38,340 nucleotides of DNA from a virus, in the IMG/VR virus record IMGVR_UViG_3300042543_000121, positions 1 to 38,340 of that record, one strand, 5' to 3'. The notes under the pieces were generated by a model. It saw only the letters and a program-made list of their open reading frames with translations, ran no database searches and was not told the DNA's origin. Of the stretch, positions 37,131 through 38,340 are shown one piece after another (the stretch's first letter is position 1; each line of letters begins with the position of its first letter). A program made the translations under genes and the position numbers.

Positions 37131-37687
37131 ACGTCTGCCAGTTGCTCGGCATTGGGTAAGAACTCGTTCATGCCAGCGGACAAAAAAAAATCATGGTTAA
37201 CGAATTCACGCTTGAACAACCTCAGTTTCTCGGCCTGAATGGTTTCGTTAATTTCAAACGGGTTTTCATCATCACGAATCAGGTTTAACGCTGCCAACTC
37301 AACAATCAGGTCGGTATGCAACCCCAGTTCTTTGTGCCTACTTTCGGCCTCCTGAATCGCCCAAAGGCATTGTTGCAACCCTTTACCCCTATCCTTTCGG
37401 CTTTGCCCTTCAATGGCAGCCACCACACTTTCACGTGCAATTGCCAAAATGCTTGTCAGTTCATCTGATGTAAGCCGATTATCTAACTGAATTAAGACAG
37501 CCTGAATTTCTTTGTAACGCACCAACGGCACATCACCTGAATCCCGAAACTTGTAGTACTTATGGCCATCAATGTCCACCATGAATTCGCAGCCAGCTTT
37601 CCAGTTCTTGGCATCAGGTTTCAAGGCCACCAAGACCGCATCGGGGTAGTTTTTAACCAGCCACTTCGTTAATCTGCTTACGACCAT
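37034..37687 (-). CDS. Tail assembly chaperone (G-like)
   Basis: The start at 37687 (MVVSRLTKWLVKNYPDAVLV) gives 217 residues. Segments EIQAVLIQLDNRLTSDELTS, KGLQQCLWAIQEAESRHKEL and LWQASDQFQNKKKEI are helical. Position directly before the tape measure gene and the overlapping -1 frame are the hallmarks of siphovirus tail chaperones, which coat the tape measure during tail assembly. Overlaps the membrane-protein gene upstream by 10 bases. Confidence 0.75.
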   Translation of the reverse strand: MVVSRLTKWLVKNYPDAVLVALKPDAKNWKAGCEFMVDIDGHKYYKFRDSGDVPLVRYKEIQAVLIQLDNRLTSDELTSILAIARESVVAAIEGQSRKDRGKGLQQCLWAIQEAESRHKELGLHTDLIVELAALNLIRDDENPFEINETIQAEKLRLFKREFVNHDFFLSAGMNEFLPNAEQLADVWHRLWQASDQFQNKKKEILKSILGEIRSSIG

Positions 37688-37974
37688 TTGGCAAGTTTTA
37701 AAATGATACCATTCAGCCCAGCAAGGCAAAACACGAAGATAGGCCAGCCAATAGCGGTAAGCGCATCAACGGGTTGGTTTGCGATAATAACATCGCCCCA
37801 GTATGCAATTGTCCCGTAAACCGAAGCCATGCAGGTAGGGCAGTCAATGACTGGCTTTGCCAATTCGGGAAACTGCGAAATAAATCGCCAGCGAAGGTCA
37901 TCTAATATCATACCCTCGGCTGAAGACAGCCACAGGCCGAAGATGAATAGCGAAGTTAACAGAAGTGTTGTCAT
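37678..37974 (-). CDS. Small membrane protein with CPTC motif
   Basis: The start at 37974 (MTTLLLTSLFIFGLWLSSAE) gives 98 residues. It has two likely membrane segments (about 2-18 and 73-92) around a middle part with VIDCPTCMASVYGTIAYW. The Cys-Pro-x-Cys followed by an aromatic helix resembles DUF1360-like small membrane proteins of bacteria and phages. It might be a second holin or a surface-exclusion protein. An upstream in-frame ATG at 38040 would overlap the previous gene and is less likely. Confidence 0.65.
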   Translation of the reverse strand: MTTLLLTSLFIFGLWLSSAEGMILDDLRWRFISQFPELAKPVIDCPTCMASVYGTIAYWGDVIIANQPVDALTAIGWPIFVFCLAGLNGIILKLAKWS

Positions 37975-37988
37975 GGTTTGTTTGTTGT

Positions 37989-38340
37989 TTATATTGGTTG
38001 AATCATTTGTGTTGAAGGTGCTGCCGTATTGCTGCGCCAAAAAATAAGAAGAAAGCCATCGTATGCCCCGTCAATCGGCACGAAGTTCGCCACGTCATCA
38101 CCGTCTGCAACAACAAATAAAGTGTATGTTGTGCTGTTGTTGAAGAACAACGGGTTAACGGTCAAATCAATGGTCAGCATGCCACTCACGCTGCTTACTA
38201 TATCATACTTTAAGACCTTTTTCGACCCATTATGAACGATAAATACGTCATAAGCGGTGCTTGGATTGGCAGTACCGATTTCAAGGTCGGCAGCCAATTG
38301 GCAGTTCGTAGGCGCAGACAACACCTTGGCTGGTGTTAAA
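37989..38340 (-). CDS. Small hypothetical protein, 3' part (continues from position 171 across the junction)
   Basis: This is the C-terminal part of the gene described at 1-171; beyond 38192 the sequence repeats the left end. Residues LTVNPLFFNNSTTYTLFVVA and IDGAYDGFLLIFWRSN suggest a compact beta protein. It ends 14 bases before the start of the membrane protein. The copy between 38193 and 38340 carries TTG/GCC codons where the left copy has TTA/TGC. Confidence 0.7.
   Translation of the reverse strand, partial: LTPAKVLSAPTNCQLAADLEIGTANPSTAYDVFIVHNGSKKVLKYDIVSSVSGMLTIDLTVNPLFFNNSTTYTLFVVADGDDVANFVPIDGAYDGFLLIFWRSNTAAPSTQMIQPI
38193..38340. repeat. Terminal overlap of the circular genome, right copy
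   Basis: Partner of 1-148, see there. All three differences lie in the last 22 bases, close to the contig end. Confidence 0.85.

Noticed and set aside
1-38340. CRISPR array
   Set aside because: No series of regularly spaced identical repeats; the longest repeats are single terminator, operator and boundary elements.

Overview
The window looks like the complete genome of a tailed, siphovirus-type phage, written as a linear contig opened inside a gene. The last 148 bases (38193-38340) repeat the first 148 with only three mismatches. Joining the ends restores one uninterrupted 124-codon gene, so the molecule is circular or circularly permuted with a unit of about 38.19 kb. The host is most likely a member of the Bacteroidota. 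Several start sites carry the -7 consensus of that phylum (TAnnTTTG), two of them with a TTG at the usual 17-18 base spacing; start codons are preceded by A-rich sequence instead of Shine-Dalgarno motifs; and several small proteins resemble families typical of Bacteroidota phages. No integrase, sheath protein or RNA polymerase is visible.

Almost everything is transcribed leftward (minus strand). Read in that direction around the circle, the layout is as follows. Structural module 1: tail assembly chaperone with a likely -1 frameshift extension (37687-36831), tape measure (36910-33848), two large tail proteins (33858-29813) and an SPP1 gp7/Mu gpF-like head protein (29813-28932). A rightward two-gene island follows (27467-28947), with a DnaA-domain-IV-like HTH protein and a glycosyltransferase-methyltransferase fusion. 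Next come a probable major tail protein with its own promoter and terminator (27382-26852), small early-type genes (26699-25869), a glycosyltransferase fused to a GH130-like beta-propeller domain (25731-23974), portal (23943-21952), scaffold (21553-20747), small genes, major capsid protein (19400-18333), an unknown structural candidate and a holin-like protein (17186-16764).

The replication and recombination module runs from 16607 to 8599. It holds ERF annealing protein, YqaJ-type exonuclease, DnaA-domain-IV protein, SSB, a DnaD/replisome-organiser-like protein, a solitary C5 cytosine methyltransferase, a DnaC-like ATPase and a VRR-NUC nuclease. Then follow a TylF-type O-methyltransferase, a ParB-like protein and both terminase subunits (8606-5799). 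A tRNA-like gene on the opposite strand (5729-5798) has its own consensus promoter. The remainder (5672-1833) encodes conserved small proteins, head-tail connector candidates, a beta-helical fibre or spike with a G8-like start, and the endolysin. Metallophosphoesterase, a DUF6549-like membrane/coiled-coil protein and two small proteins lead back to the tail chaperone.

Two themes stand out. First, three genes encode sugar-active or sugar-modifying domains: GT + GH130-like, GT + methyltransferase, and TylF methyltransferase. They lie inside structural or packaging modules and may form a glycan-decoration system acting on the virion or the host surface. Second, four operon starts share an unusual promoter: a conserved ATTT-C/G-GTATTGAAATA-like block exactly 10 bases before a TAnnTTTG-like box, with an AAGTGTT-type tandem repeat just upstream and a terminator just beyond. 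This suggests phage-specific control of the early genes. A long structured leader with a terminator-like end just before the replication gene at 12105 is a third regulatory candidate.
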